Source: Paucibacter sp. Y2R2-4
Lineage (GTDB): Bacteria > Pseudomonadota > Gammaproteobacteria > Burkholderiales > Burkholderiaceae_C
Direction: 5' to 3'
Length of the DNA: 64,000 bases
Assembly (NCBI RefSeq): GCF_025717535.1
Contig: NZ_JAJIRO010000001.1
Span: forward strand, 186,001 to 250,000
Under the pieces are notes generated by a model, which worked only from the letters and a program-made list of their open reading frames with translations, did not search any database and was not told the origin of the DNA. Positions 1 through 9,787 of this stretch are shown here, one piece after another (position 1 is the first letter of the stretch; each line of letters begins with the position of its first letter). Made by a program: the position numbers and the translations under genes.

Positions 1-1
1 G

Positions 2-3000
2 GTGGCACAGAGCATCGGGGCGGGCGGCGGCCTGGTCGGGGACCACTACTGGGCCACCGGCAGCGTCACCCACAAGCTGACCCCGGCCAACAGCACAGAC
101 GTATCCACCGGTGCGGCGGTCAGCGTGGATGCACGCAAAGGCTCGCAGGCCTGGAGCACCAGCGGCATGAACGCGCCCGCACTCGTGGCGCAAAGCATTG
201 GCGGTGGTGGCGGCTACTTTGCCCATACCAACCTGACCCAGGCCAGCCAGGTGGACCTGAGCTTCCAGCTCGGCGGCACCGGGGGCAGCAGTGACGGCGG
301 CACCGCCCAGGTAACCCTCGGCTCGCGAGCCATCAGCACCGGCGACGCAGGCAGCCTGGGTGTGCTGGCGCAAAGCGTGGCGGGCGGCGGCGGTGTGTTT
401 TCTTGGGTGGCGCCGACCGTGGCGGCGCCCGGCAGTGCGACCAGCACCAACGCCACCCTGAGCGGCCAACTGGGACAGACCGGCAGTGGCAGCCGCGCCT
501 TCGATGCCAGCGTCAGCGGCAGCCCCTCGATCAGCACCAGCGGCCTGCACTCGGCCGGGCTGGTGGTGCAAAGCGTCTCCAACGGCGGCGGCGTGGCCCT
601 GGCCGCAGGACGTGCGGGCCAGGTCTTCAACGGCACGATGAACCTGGGTTCGACCGCCAATGGCAAGAACGATTGGAAGTTCAGCGGGCCAGTGACGGTG
701 CAACTGGACGGTGGCAGCATCAGCACACGCGGCGACATGGCGCCGGCCTTGGTGGCCCAAACAGTCAGCGGTGGCGGCGGTTTGAGTCTGGCGCTGGTCA
801 GCCAAGCCAAGCTGGGCGGGCTGCCCGGCAGCCCCGCCTACCCGGGCGAGGATCAGCGATCCAAACCGGCCGTGCTCGTGAACAACCGCGCGGCCATCAG
901 CACCACAGGGGCCGGCTCCATTGGCATCGTCGCGCAGAGCGTGGGCAATGGTGGCGGCCTGGCCTATGCCAGCAACAGCGCCACAATCGGCGCGGGCGGC
1001 GGCGGCGGCCATGGCGGCAAGGTGGAGGTCAACAGCTATGCCCCCATCCGCACCTCGGGTGTGAACGCCTACGGCATCCTGGCCCAGAGCGTGGGCGGCG
1101 GGGGCGGCGCCGTGATTGGCGTGGGCAATGCCTTGACCGCGATCCACAACACGGGCCGTGGAGACGCCGGGGACGTGACCGTCAATGTCTATGCGGACAT
1201 CATCACCAGCGGAGATGGCGCTCATGGTGTGGTGGTGCAGTCGGTCGCCGGCGGCGGCGGCATCATCGCCAGCGGTACCCAGACCACCGCCTACAAAGGC
1301 GGTGACGGCAAGAGCGGCGTGGTGAAGGTCAACGTTGCGACGGGTGTGAACGTAACTCCATCGGGCCGCGGCACCCATGGCATCTGGGGCGCATCCTCGA
1401 CCGACCCCATCGTCGAGGTCGCTGAGGGCGCTCGCGTGGTGGGCGGCAGCGGCGGAGCCGCCATGTACTTCGAGGGGCCCATCAACGAACTGCACAACCG
1501 GGGGCATGTGGGCAGCGCCGACGGACACGCTGGTCGCGCACTGCAGACCAGCGGAGGCGACATCACCGTTCACAACTACGGGACCTTGCTCGGCGATCTG
1601 CACCTCACCGAGAGCGCGCGCAACGAGGTGCACAACCACAGCGGCGCCAGCATGCTGCACGGTGGCACCCTCAACCTCGGCGGCAGTGGCACGCTGCACA
1701 ACGAGGGCACGATCATGCACGGCGGCGAGACCGGTGCCGCCACCGTCATCAACGGTCATCTGATTCAAGGGGAGGGCGGCACGCTGGCGCTCCGCATGGA
1801 CCATGCCACCGGCGTGGCTGATCAGTTGCACGTCACGGGCAGCGCGACCCTCAAGGGCCGGTTGCAACCGGTGCTGCAGACCGCGCACCTGATCGCGCCG
1901 GGCACGCACTCGCTGGGCACGATCTTCACCGCGGGTGCTGGGCTGGACGCCAGCGGCTTGTCCGTGACCGACACGGCCATCCTGGACTTCCGCCTGCACC
2001 CCCAGGATGGCAAGCTGGGGTTCAGCGTGCATGCCGACTTCAGCCCCGAGGGCATGAACGAGGACGTGCAGCGTCTGGGCGACTTGCTGGGCACAGCCCA
2101 GTCGGAATCACGTGAGAACTACCGCGACCTGACCGCCCGGCTGGTGGCCCTCACCAGGCCTGAGGAGCTACACCAGGTGTACTGGGAGCTCAGCGGTGCC
2201 GGTGCCACCACGGTGGCGACGGTAGGCACCCGGCTGAGCACCCTTTTCGGACGGCTGTTGACGGACCGCGCAGGCACGATGTCCAACGTAGCATCTTCGG
2301 GACAGCCCGCCCACCATGCCTGGGTCCAGATCCTGGGCGAACGCCACAGCGCCACCTACGATGGAGCGGGGACATCGGATGTCGAAGCCCAGTTGGGCGG
2401 CCTGGCCTTCGGGCTTGAGACCTCACTCGACGCGGACACCTGGGTGGGCGCTGCCTTGTCAAGCAACCGCTCCAATCTAGAGATGTCCCACGGCTACAAG
2501 GCGTATGGGCCCGGCGTTCAATTGGGTGCCTACGCAGTGCGCCAAGCCGACAGCCGCTGGGGCCAGGTGTACCTAACGGGCTCGTTGACGCATTCACGCC
2601 AAACGCTGGATACCGAACGCCGCTTTGGACTGATGGGCTCCATCTACCGAGCCCAGATGCCGACCCAAGCCTGGGGCGCACGGGTCGAGACGGGCTTGCG
2701 CGTCAGCTCGCCAGGATGGCGCGTCGCACCCTTTGCCGCCCTGCAGTTGCAGCACTACACGATTCGGGCGCATGACGAGCAGGCTTCGGACCAAGCTCAC
2801 CTGGCACTCAGCTATCAGCGCAGCGCCTTCACCCAGCTGCGCAGCGAGCTGGGCGCGGCGGTGGAGGGCCGTGTCATGCTGGGATGGGGCGCCTCGGTCC
2901 AGCTGAGGGGACGTCTGGGCTGGGCCCACGAATCCTGGAGCGAGCACCGCATGTATGCATCCTTCAAGACCCTCAACGGTCGGCCCTTCAGCGTCACCGG

Positions 3001-3151
3001 CCTGATGCCCACACCCGATTTGGCCACCTTGTCCGGCCAGGCCGAACTGCGCCTGAGCCCATCACTGGCCGTGGAGATCAACCTGCAAGGAGAGTACGGC
3101 CAAGCCACCCGTACGCGGGCAGGCAGTGTCGCGCTGCGCTACAACTGGTAA
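2..3151 (+). CDS. Autotransporter (type Va) adhesin-like protein, 5' end outside window
   Basis: The reading frame is open from the window edge, so the true N-terminus and signal peptide are missing; 1049 residues are visible. Residues 1 to about 440 are a Gly/Ser-rich passenger in which a unit resembling ALVAQSIGGGGG recurs roughly every 50-80 residues, as expected for a beta-helix. A His/Asn-rich stretch follows (about 480-600), then a linker and, from about residue 760 to the end, an outer membrane beta-barrel of alternating hydrophobic strands that closes with VALRYNW, a C-terminal aromatic typical of barrels recognised by BAM. The family secretes its own passenger through the barrel to the cell surface. 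Adhesion is an inference from the repeats; nothing catalytic is visible in the passenger. Confidence 0.9.
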   Translation: MAQSIGAGGGLVGDHYWATGSVTHKLTPANSTDVSTGAAVSVDARKGSQAWSTSGMNAPALVAQSIGGGGGYFAHTNLTQASQVDLSFQLGGTGGSSDGGTAQVTLGSRAISTGDAGSLGVLAQSVAGGGGVFSWVAPTVAAPGSATSTNATLSGQLGQTGSGSRAFDASVSGSPSISTSGLHSAGLVVQSVSNGGGVALAAGRAGQVFNGTMNLGSTANGKNDWKFSGPVTVQLDGGSISTRGDMAPALVAQTVSGGGGLSLALVSQAKLGGLPGSPAYPGEDQRSKPAVLVNNRAAISTTGAGSIGIVAQSVGNGGGLAYASNSATIGAGGGGGHGGKVEVNSYAPIRTSGVNAYGILAQSVGGGGGAVIGVGNALTAIHNTGRGDAGDVTVNVYADIITSGDGAHGVVVQSVAGGGGIIASGTQTTAYKGGDGKSGVVKVNVATGVNVTPSGRGTHGIWGASSTDPIVEVAEGARVVGGSGGAAMYFEGPINELHNRGHVGSADGHAGRALQTSGGDITVHNYGTLLGDLHLTESARNEVHNHSGASMLHGGTLNLGGSGTLHNEGTIMHGGETGAATVINGHLIQGEGGTLALRMDHATGVADQLHVTGSATLKGRLQPVLQTAHLIAPGTHSLGTIFTAGAGLDASGLSVTDTAILDFRLHPQDGKLGFSVHADFSPEGMNEDVQRLGDLLGTAQSESRENYRDLTARLVALTRPEELHQVYWELSGAGATTVATVGTRLSTLFGRLLTDRAGTMSNVASSGQPAHHAWVQILGERHSATYDGAGTSDVEAQLGGLAFGLETSLDADTWVGAALSSNRSNLEMSHGYKAYGPGVQLGAYAVRQADSRWGQVYLTGSLTHSRQTLDTERRFGLMGSIYRAQMPTQAWGARVETGLRVSSPGWRVAPFAALQLQHYTIRAHDEQASDQAHLALSYQRSAFTQLRSELGAAVEGRVMLGWGASVQLRGRLGWAHESWSEHRMYASFKTLNGRPFSVTGLMPTPDLATLSGQAELRLSPSLAVEINLQGEYGQATRTRAGSVALRYNW

Positions 3152-3291
3152 GGAAAAGACCCTGCAGCAGGGGCTGGGCGGCCCGATTCGGGCAGACCGC
3201 GTCAAAGCGCGCCAACTCAGGCTTGGATATCGAGCAAGGCGCGCGATGCGTTCACTTGGGGCGGCAGCATACGGAGATTCGCCACAAAGGC

Positions 3292-3516
3292 TTAGGTCCC
3301 CTGCTTGTGCGCGGCCATGTCCTTGGGCGCGGCATTGCTGTTGGCAGCAAGCTGACGCAGCTGCGCCGTCAAGTCCCCGGTTTCAAGGGTCTGAGTTTCA
3401 ACCTGTGGGCGTCGGCAATCACCGGTCCCCTGACTAGCCGTGTTTTGAGCTGCAGCGCGCAGCTTCACCTGCACGGCACAGATGCTGGACAAGGCGGTGG
3501 ACAGGCTGATGCCCAT
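3292..3516 (-). CDS. Doubtful small hypothetical protein (74 aa)
   Basis: A 74-residue frame begins MGISLSTALSSICAVQV, a helix-like start with a polar, Gln/Ala-rich remainder. It lies in a stretch with no competing strong gene, which is the only reason it is listed. There is no clear Shine-Dalgarno sequence before the ATG, no recognised family, and it is antisense to the flanking genes. It could be a remnant. Confidence 0.25.
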   Translation of the reverse strand: MGISLSTALSSICAVQVKLRAAAQNTASQGTGDCRRPQVETQTLETGDLTAQLRQLAANSNAAPKDMAAHKQGT

Positions 3517-3539
3517 GGTCGGCCTAAGGCCTGCATCAA

Positions 3540-3695
3540 ATGACAGCTCTGGTCACCTTGCAGTCAGCCACCACCGTCATGGGCATGCTCAAAGCGGGCA
3601 TCGAGATTGCTGTCCCCTCAGTCAAGCAAGCAGCGGCTCCTGTCATTGGTTTCAGAGAGTTAGTCTTAGGATTCGGGCTACTCGGAGGTAATTGA
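3540..3695 (+). CDS. Doubtful small hypothetical protein (51 aa)
   Basis: The ATG at 3540 opens a 51-codon frame with two amphipathic or hydrophobic segments ending in GFGLLGGN. No ribosome binding site is obvious. Function and even expression are unknown; it may be non-coding. Confidence 0.2.
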   Translation: MTALVTLQSATTVMGMLKAGIEIAVPSVKQAAAPVIGFRELVLGFGLLGGN

Positions 3696-3931
3696 CTCTT
3701 GGCAGAGTTTGCAGCACGGATGTCGGGTCTCCAATGTGCCGCGGACATTCAGTTGGGGAGTTCATTCACTCCTCTGTCACCCTAATCCGAAAGGCCGATG
3801 CTTGACACTTCGAATAAGCGCGATCGGCACGATTGGAACCGGTCGCACGCCTTCATGACCGTCGCGCTATTCGGACGCAGGATGCACAATCCGCGCCAAA
3901 CCCATGCATTCAAACATTGCCATGCCGACCC

Positions 3932-5731
3932 ATGATTGACGAGACGCGCTTGCAGGCGTTGGTCCGAATGGACGTGGCGCAGCGACTGCGCAGCAATGAT
4001 CTGAGTCTGACCGTGGGCAATTTCGCATTAGCGCTGCTGGTTGCCGCCAGCCTGCACAAGGCAGCGCCGCCGGTTTGGGTGGCGAGTTGGCTGGGCCTGC
4101 AGTTCATCAACATGGCCTTTCACCTCTGGCTGGGCCTGCGCTGGTTGCGCAGTCATTTGACGATCAGCAATGCGCCGCTCTGGCTGCGCCGGGTGACACG
4201 CACCTCAGGGATCAACGGTTTGCTTTGGCTGCTGGCGGTACAGATCTTCTGGCCTGGCGGCAGCGACGCACAGCGCATGTTGCTCTTGGCTTGGATGATA
4301 GGCATCAGCTCCGCCGCACTGCATTCCCTGCATGCCTATTTGCCGGCCTATTTCGCCATGGTGGGGCCAGTCCTGCTGGGGCTCTTGCTGACCGTGCTGG
4401 TGCATGGCGCAATTGACTCTTGGGCCATCCTGGCCGTGCTGCTACTGGGGTCCACGCTCTACATTCACTTTGCTGTTTCCCTGCGGCGCCTGCTGTGGGA
4501 TTCGCTGCGCCAAACGCACCAGCTCGCCCAGCTGACCGAGAGCTTGCGGCTGGAGAAAGACCTGGCCGTCAAGCTGAGCCAGTCGCGCAGCCGCTTCCTG
4601 GCCGCCGCCAGCCATGATCTGCGCCAGCCCGTGCATGCGCTGTCGCTGTTTGTTGGCGCGCTCAAGCAAAACCCCAGCCCGGCGCAGTCCGCGCAAATAT
4701 TGCAGCATGTCAGCAGTGCCGTCGATGCCATGGGAGCGATGTTCAACGCCTTGTTGGACATCTCCAAGCTGGACGCCGAGCAGTTGCAACCACAGTGGCA
4801 GACGGTCGATCTGCGCGTGCTGATGAGCCGCATGGCGGCCGACCACAGCCTGCAAGCGCAGGCCAAGGGGCTGCGCTTTGTTTGCGATCTGCCACCCGCT
4901 GGAGGCTCACAGGCCGCGCTGACTGTGCACAGCGACCCGGCCTTGCTGGAGCGGGTGCTGCGCAACCTGCTCTCCAATGCGCTGCGCTACACCACCCAGG
5001 GTGGCGTGCTGCTCCGGGCTCGCCGGCGGCATGGCCGCATCGAGCTGCTGGTGGCCGACAGCGGGGTGGGCATTGCCCGGGCGCGCCGCGCCGAGGTGTT
5101 TGATGAGTTCGTGCAACTGCACGGCTCGGGCCAAGGCCTCGGCCTGGGTCTGGCAATTGTTCAGCGCCTGTCCGGCCTGCTGCGCCTAGGGCTTCGGCTG
5201 CGCTCACGGCCGGGCCGGGGCAGCGTCTTCACGCTCATGCTGGAGCCGCTTGACGAAGGGCCTACCGAAGCACCCAGCTCGGCCCTTCAAGCCCAGCTGC
5301 AGGGCGAGATGGTCATCGTGCTGGATGAAAGCGCCGAGATTCGGCTGGCCCTGACCACTCTGCTGTCGGCCTGGGGCTTAGGCGTCGTCAGCGCCGCCAG
5401 CGCGGCCGAGCTGATGCCTCAGTTGATGCGCGTTAGCACCGCGCCGCGCCTGCTGCTATGCGACTACCACTTAGCTGGCGGCGAATCTGGCAGCGGCGCA
5501 ATTGTGCGGCTGCGTGAACTGTTCAACAGCGACATCCCGGCCTTGCTGCTCAGCGGCGACACGGGCCCAGAACGCATCAAGGAAGCGCTGGACCAGGGCC
5601 TGACCTTGCTGCACAAGCCGCTCTCGCAAGCGCAATTGCGCGAGGCAGTCTGCGATGCCTTGCTGCCCAGCAAGGCGTCTGCGGCTTCAAGCATTGGCTT
5701 ACAGCTCGCTCAGCCCCTTCATCCTGGCTGA
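3932..5731 (+). CDS. Hybrid sensor histidine kinase/receiver, membrane-bound
   Basis: This is a 599-residue protein. The N-terminal ~190 residues form several hydrophobic membrane helices. A HisKA domain has the phosphorylated His at about 228 in AAASHDLRQP, followed by an HATPase_c domain with the N box (NLLSNALRYT), G1 (DSGVGIA) and G2 (GQGLGLGLAI). A C-terminal receiver carries its phospho-acceptor Asp at about 511 in LLCDYHL. The frame also opens at a TTG at 3833, but the ATG at 3932 (MIDETRLQAL) removes an unstructured Cys/Pro-rich leader and is preferred. It autophosphorylates and can relay phosphate to its own receiver. The convergent NarL-type regulator at 5771-6406 is the likely output partner. 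The signal sensed is unknown, as no periplasmic domain is evident. Confidence 0.9.
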   Translation: MIDETRLQALVRMDVAQRLRSNDLSLTVGNFALALLVAASLHKAAPPVWVASWLGLQFINMAFHLWLGLRWLRSHLTISNAPLWLRRVTRTSGINGLLWLLAVQIFWPGGSDAQRMLLLAWMIGISSAALHSLHAYLPAYFAMVGPVLLGLLLTVLVHGAIDSWAILAVLLLGSTLYIHFAVSLRRLLWDSLRQTHQLAQLTESLRLEKDLAVKLSQSRSRFLAAASHDLRQPVHALSLFVGALKQNPSPAQSAQILQHVSSAVDAMGAMFNALLDISKLDAEQLQPQWQTVDLRVLMSRMAADHSLQAQAKGLRFVCDLPPAGGSQAALTVHSDPALLERVLRNLLSNALRYTTQGGVLLRARRRHGRIELLVADSGVGIARARRAEVFDEFVQLHGSGQGLGLGLAIVQRLSGLLRLGLRLRSRPGRGSVFTLMLEPLDEGPTEAPSSALQAQLQGEMVIVLDESAEIRLALTTLLSAWGLGVVSAASAAELMPQLMRVSTAPRLLLCDYHLAGGESGSGAIVRLRELFNSDIPALLLSGDTGPERIKEALDQGLTLLHKPLSQAQLREAVCDALLPSKASAASSIGLQLAQPLHPG

Positions 5732-5760
5732 TCGTTTTTTGTGGGCTGGGATGGAGGGGG
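5714..5760. terminator. Possible bidirectional terminator between convergent genes
   Basis: The end of the kinase gene contains CCCCTTCATCC and a near-complementary GGATGGAGGGG follows about 24 bases later. The loop includes a run of six T at 5734-5739. The stem has one non-Watson-Crick position and the loop is long, so this is only a plausible structure between two genes that converge here. Confidence 0.3.
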
Positions 5761-5770
5761 ATGAAAACCT

Positions 5771-6406
5771 TCAATAGGACAGCGCCTGACTGACCATGCC
5801 GGCCGCCCGAGCGGCCTCAACGGCCTGCAGGCGGTGCACCACGCCCAGTGCTTTGAAGATGGCCGAGACATGACCCTTCACGGTCTTCTCCTCCATGCCC
5901 AAATCGCGCGCAATTTCTTTGTTGGATTTGCTATTGCACAGCTCTTGCAGCACTTCGCGCTGGCGCGGCGTCAGGCCACTCAAGTTCGGCTCGGCTGAGC
6001 CGGTCTCGGGTGCAATGGCCATCAAGGGTGGCACATAGATTTCGCCGCCGAGCACTAGCGTTAGCGCCGCCAGCAGCGTAGCCGGGCTGGCCGACTTGGG
6101 GCAATAGCCGCGTGCGCCGGCCTTGAGCACGCGGCGCACATCGGCAGGGTCTTCCGACGATGACAGCACCAAGCTGGGCAGCAGCGGATAGTGCCGCTTG
6201 AGCTGTTCCAGCAGCGCCATGCCGGCCATGCCGGCCATGCGCAGATCCAAAAGCACGGCGTCCACATCGGGATGCTGGGCCAAGCAGTCCATGGCGGCGA
6301 CACCGTCACTGGCTTCCAGGATCAGTTCGTGCGCCCCTAGGCTTTGCAGCGCGGCGACGACCCCGGCGCGCACAAGGGGATGGTCATCGACTAACAACAG
6401 TTTCAT
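5771..6406 (-). CDS. LuxR/NarL-family response regulator
   Basis: The product is 211 residues when started at the ATG at 6406 (MKLLLVDDHPLVRAG); an upstream in-frame start at 6469 would add a Pro-rich leader that does not match the family. The N-terminal receiver has the acidic pair DD at 7-8, the phospho-acceptor Asp54 in LLDLRMAG and a Lys in the CPKSASP motif. The C-terminal HTH (about 145-200) contains LTPRQREVLQ and NKEIARDLGM...KTVKGHVS. The family dimerises on phosphorylation and controls transcription. It converges with the hybrid kinase gene, its probable partner. The PEP-CTERM protein gene starts about 190 bp upstream on the other strand and is a plausible, untested target. Confidence 0.9.
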   Translation of the reverse strand: MKLLLVDDHPLVRAGVVAALQSLGAHELILEASDGVAAMDCLAQHPDVDAVLLDLRMAGMAGMALLEQLKRHYPLLPSLVLSSSEDPADVRRVLKAGARGYCPKSASPATLLAALTLVLGGEIYVPPLMAIAPETGSAEPNLSGLTPRQREVLQELCNSKSNKEIARDLGMEEKTVKGHVSAIFKALGVVHRLQAVEAARAAGMVSQALSY

Positions 6407-6593
6407 GCAGCGCACTCTAGCAGTCGGCGCAGGGGCTGGGTAGGTCCCGAGACCAAGTCTTGGGTCCAAGGTCCGATTGTGCGTGCAGTTGCGAGATTAG
6501 AAACTCGCGCTCGTTGAAACCGTGTGGGCTGCCCCGCCTTTTCAACACGGCGGCCGGGCCGCCCATCAAACCATTGCCACCCAGGGAATCAAC

Positions 6594-9500
6594 ATGAACA
6601 AGCCAGCATCGCCTCTTCGTCAGTCAGCTACGTCGCGGCAGCCCAGAGCCGCCCGCCGGCCGCGCCCATTGCCGCTGTGCTTGGCCATTGCCGCGCTTTG
6701 CAGCGCGGGCCTGGCCGCTGCGGCCGATCTGACCTGGAAGGGCGGCACGGTGTCCGGCGGGCTGTCGGGACGCATGAGCGTCGGCCAGAACTGGAACCAA
6801 AACACCCAGCCTGCCGCAGGGGACATTTTGCACTTCGGCAGCTCGGCCTTCACGACGGTCGTCCATGATCTGAGCTACCGCGTCTACAACCAAATTTCCT
6901 TCGAGACCGGTGCGAGTGCCTACACGCTGCAGGGTGTGGGCAACAACATCGGGCTCACCAACGGCATCGTCAACAAAAGCAGCAATGTGCAGGTCTTCGA
7001 TTGGGGCAGTACGGCGGGCTTCGTCATCAGCGCGAACCAGACCTGGGACGGTGGCACGGCCGGCATGAGCATCACCGGGGGCATGGACCAACAACATGAT
7101 CTGACCCTGAACAACAAAGTCGCCTACAAGCAACTCGCCGCCACCGCCATCGGCTACGCCGCCAATTCGACCGTCAGCTTGACGATCAATTCCGGCAGCA
7201 GCCACAGCACCGGAACCGAAGTCATTGTCGGCGGCGTTTCTCCGTCCAGCAGCGGCATCATCAATGTGCACGACAAGGACAGCAGCTTTATTGTTGGCAC
7301 CGACCTGAAGCTGGGCGACGTCGGCACCGGCACCTTGCTGATCGACACCGGCGCCAGCGCCTCCAGCAAGAACTTGTACATGGGCAAAAACGGCAGTGGC
7401 GCCCTGACGGTGGCCGGCGTTGGTTCGAGCTTCAGCACCGGCAGCACGATTTTGTACAACGGCTCCGCCAGCATCTCGGCCGGCGGAAAATTCACGGGCA
7501 GCGGAAATTTTGGTATCCGCGGCGCGAACTCGGACGCCAGTGTGACGGTGAAGGATGCGAATTCGCTTTTCAAAGTGGATCAAGGCCTCTATATCGGCAA
7601 CGTCGGCAACGGCCTGCTGCAAGTCAGCAATGGCGCCGGCGCCGATATTGGCAATGGCCTGTTTATCGGCGAAGCCGGCTCAGACGGCTTTGGCGTGCTC
7701 GAAGTAAACGGCCTTGGCTCCAGAGTGACGACCAACAGTGCCTACGCTAACGCGGGCCTCCTGAACATCTCCATGGGCGCCGTCTTTCAAGTCAAGAACC
7801 AGATGAGCATAGGCCAGCTCGGAGACGCCAGCTTTGTGGCTTCGGTAGGCGGGAGCGGGTCCACCTTGAGCGTTGCCCACCTGCTTGACGTGGGCTCCGC
7901 CGGCGCCGGCCGCTTGGATGTCTTGAGCGGCGGCCTGGTCGACGCCGGGCAGTTGGTGATCGGCAATCTGGGCACCGTCAATTTGCAGGGAGGCACGCTG
8001 AAGGTGGGCAGCTTGGGCTTGGGCGGAGCCCTGAACTGGGAGTCAGGTACGCTCAATTTCAGCGGCAATATCAAGTCCAGCGACATCGCCTTCTTGGGCG
8101 GCGCGCCACTGATCACGGCCGGCAAGACGCTCAAGGGCGACGGCGAAATCCGCGTCAGCCCCGGCTACAGCTTAGGGCTGAGCGGCGGCAATCTGCAGGC
8201 CCTGAGTTTTGTGATCGACGCGCAGGGCGCCGCCACCGTCAGCAGCTTCAGCAACTTGAGCGCAGCAAACATCAGCAACCAAGGCAGCCTGACCCTCGCC
8301 GGCGGCCGCATCGAAGGTGCGCTGCTCAATAACGCGGAGATGCTGGGCTCGGGCACGATCGCGGGGGCAGGCGGCTTTAGGAATAACGGATATTTCGAGC
8401 AGACCGGCTTCCTGGAACTCGCCAATAGCGGCTCGAATGAAAACATCGGCTCCTGGAGTATCCAAAAAGGCAAAACGCTGACCCTGCGCGACACGGCGCT
8501 GACCAACCGGGGCTCGATGAATTTTGACAGCGCCAAGATCGACGCGGCAGGTGCCAAGGGTGGCAGCTTCGTCAACGCGGCAGGCGGCACCGTCACCGGC
8601 AATGGTTTGTTCAGCGTGCCGTTTCAGAACGACGGGCGCTTGATCGTGCAGGGCGGCACTTTTGCGCTGACCTATGAGCTTAAAAATAGCGGCCAACTTC
8701 TGCTGAACTCGATTGACGCCAGCGTCACCGGCAGCACCGTCACCAACTCGGGCCGCATTGAGGGTCTGGGGCAGATCAGCAACAGCATCAACAATCTCGG
8801 CACCATCAATGCCAAGGGCGGCACGCTGACCTTGAGCAGCATGCTGAGCAATACCGGCAGCGGCATCGTCTCGGCCAGCCGCGATGCGACGATCTTTGCC
8901 GCCAAGGGCATGACGCCCAATGCCGGCAAGATCCAGCTCTCGGGTGGCACGCTGGACAACGGCGGCTTCGCGCTGACCAACGACCTGGGCGGCTCGATCA
9001 GCGGCTACGGCGATATCCGCAGCGGAATGCTGAGCAACAAGGGGCTGGTGCTGATGAGTGGCGGTGTATCGGCGGTGTACTCGGATGTGCAGGCGCTGGC
9101 GGCGAGCCAGATCATTCTCTCGGGCAATAGCAACACCACCTTCTACGGCAAGGTGGAAGTGAAAAAGGACGCCGAGTTGCGGGTCTCCGAAGGCTCGGTG
9201 GCCACCTTCGCAGCCGAGGTCAAACAGCGCGGTGGCGCCAACATCAACGGTGACGGCAAGATGTTCTACGAGGGCGGCTTGAGCGTGGGCAACTCGCCCG
9301 GCTATGGCTATATCCAGGGCCAGGTGACCTTCTCCGCCAGCAATTTCTACGAGGCCGAGATCGGCGGCATCCATGCCTGCACGGCGGAGCGTTGCGACGA
9401 AGGTTCGCCGCTGGTGGATAGCAGCTATGACAAATTGGTGGTGGGTGGCAAGTTCAAGCTCGGCGGCAAGTTGGTTCTGACGTCTTGGAACGGCTTTGAA

Positions 9501-9740
9501 GCGCAGGCCGGCCAGAGCTTTGATCTGCTGGACTGGGGATCGGTCAGCGGCAGCTTCAACACCATCGATGCGACCGGTTTCAAACTCGCCGCCGGCACGC
9601 AGCTGGACTACAGCCAGCTCTACACCACGGGCGAAGTTTGGGTGACCGCGGTGCCTGAACCACGGAGCTATGCGCTGATGTTGGCGGGTCTGAGCCTGTT
9701 GGCTTGGCGCAAGCGCTTTAGCGCGAGCGCGAGCGCCTGA
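6594..9740 (+). CDS. Large PEP-CTERM protein with T5SS/PEP-CTERM-type repeats
   Basis: This is a 1048-residue exported protein. The start at ATG 6594 (MNKPASPLRQ) follows an AGGGA-like ribosome site; the frame also opens upstream at 6522. A long n-region rich in Arg precedes a hydrophobic signal helix ending near ALCSAGLAAAA. The body is Gly/Ser/Asn-rich with many units of the type GTLLIDTGASA or GLLQVSNGAGADIGNG, the kind of repeat found in both autotransporter passengers and PEP-CTERM proteins. Towards the C-terminus are CTAERCDEG and a globular beta domain. The protein ends with VPEPRSYALMLAGLSLLAWRK: the PEP motif, a membrane helix and a basic tail. Such proteins are processed by an exosortase and displayed or secreted, usually with exopolysaccharide. 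No exosortase gene is in the window. Confidence 0.88.
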   Translation: MNKPASPLRQSATSRQPRAARRPRPLPLCLAIAALCSAGLAAAADLTWKGGTVSGGLSGRMSVGQNWNQNTQPAAGDILHFGSSAFTTVVHDLSYRVYNQISFETGASAYTLQGVGNNIGLTNGIVNKSSNVQVFDWGSTAGFVISANQTWDGGTAGMSITGGMDQQHDLTLNNKVAYKQLAATAIGYAANSTVSLTINSGSSHSTGTEVIVGGVSPSSSGIINVHDKDSSFIVGTDLKLGDVGTGTLLIDTGASASSKNLYMGKNGSGALTVAGVGSSFSTGSTILYNGSASISAGGKFTGSGNFGIRGANSDASVTVKDANSLFKVDQGLYIGNVGNGLLQVSNGAGADIGNGLFIGEAGSDGFGVLEVNGLGSRVTTNSAYANAGLLNISMGAVFQVKNQMSIGQLGDASFVASVGGSGSTLSVAHLLDVGSAGAGRLDVLSGGLVDAGQLVIGNLGTVNLQGGTLKVGSLGLGGALNWESGTLNFSGNIKSSDIAFLGGAPLITAGKTLKGDGEIRVSPGYSLGLSGGNLQALSFVIDAQGAATVSSFSNLSAANISNQGSLTLAGGRIEGALLNNAEMLGSGTIAGAGGFRNNGYFEQTGFLELANSGSNENIGSWSIQKGKTLTLRDTALTNRGSMNFDSAKIDAAGAKGGSFVNAAGGTVTGNGLFSVPFQNDGRLIVQGGTFALTYELKNSGQLLLNSIDASVTGSTVTNSGRIEGLGQISNSINNLGTINAKGGTLTLSSMLSNTGSGIVSASRDATIFAAKGMTPNAGKIQLSGGTLDNGGFALTNDLGGSISGYGDIRSGMLSNKGLVLMSGGVSAVYSDVQALAASQIILSGNSNTTFYGKVEVKKDAELRVSEGSVATFAAEVKQRGGANINGDGKMFYEGGLSVGNSPGYGYIQGQVTFSASNFYEAEIGGIHACTAERCDEGSPLVDSSYDKLVVGGKFKLGGKLVLTSWNGFEAQAGQSFDLLDWGSVSGSFNTIDATGFKLAAGTQLDYSQLYTTGEVWVTAVPEPRSYALMLAGLSLLAWRKRFSASASA

Positions 9741-9787
9741 GCATCTGTGCACAAAAGCCCGCCGCAGCATTCATCGGAGCTATCACC

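Larger units (their letters stand above)
3152..3931. other. Long intergenic stretch with small doubtful ORFs
   Basis: No confident gene is present between the autotransporter stop and the histidine kinase start. Just after the stop lies a short hairpin, CCCTG-CAG-CAGGG (3160-3172), followed by a second GC-rich inverted repeat (GCCCGA/TCGGGC near 3180), a possible terminator without a T run. Two small ORFs are listed separately. A TTGACA at 3802-3807 has no matching -10 box at normal spacing. Confidence 0.4.

Noticed and set aside
3802-3830. Promoter suggested by TTGACA at 3802
   Set aside because: No acceptable -10 box at 16-18 bp spacing.
8172-9770. Long minus-strand frame (532 codons) across the PEP-CTERM gene
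   Set aside because: Antisense to a clear gene with signal peptide and PEP-CTERM signal; composition rich in Ala/Arg/Gln typical of a GC-rich shadow, with no ribosome site or motif.
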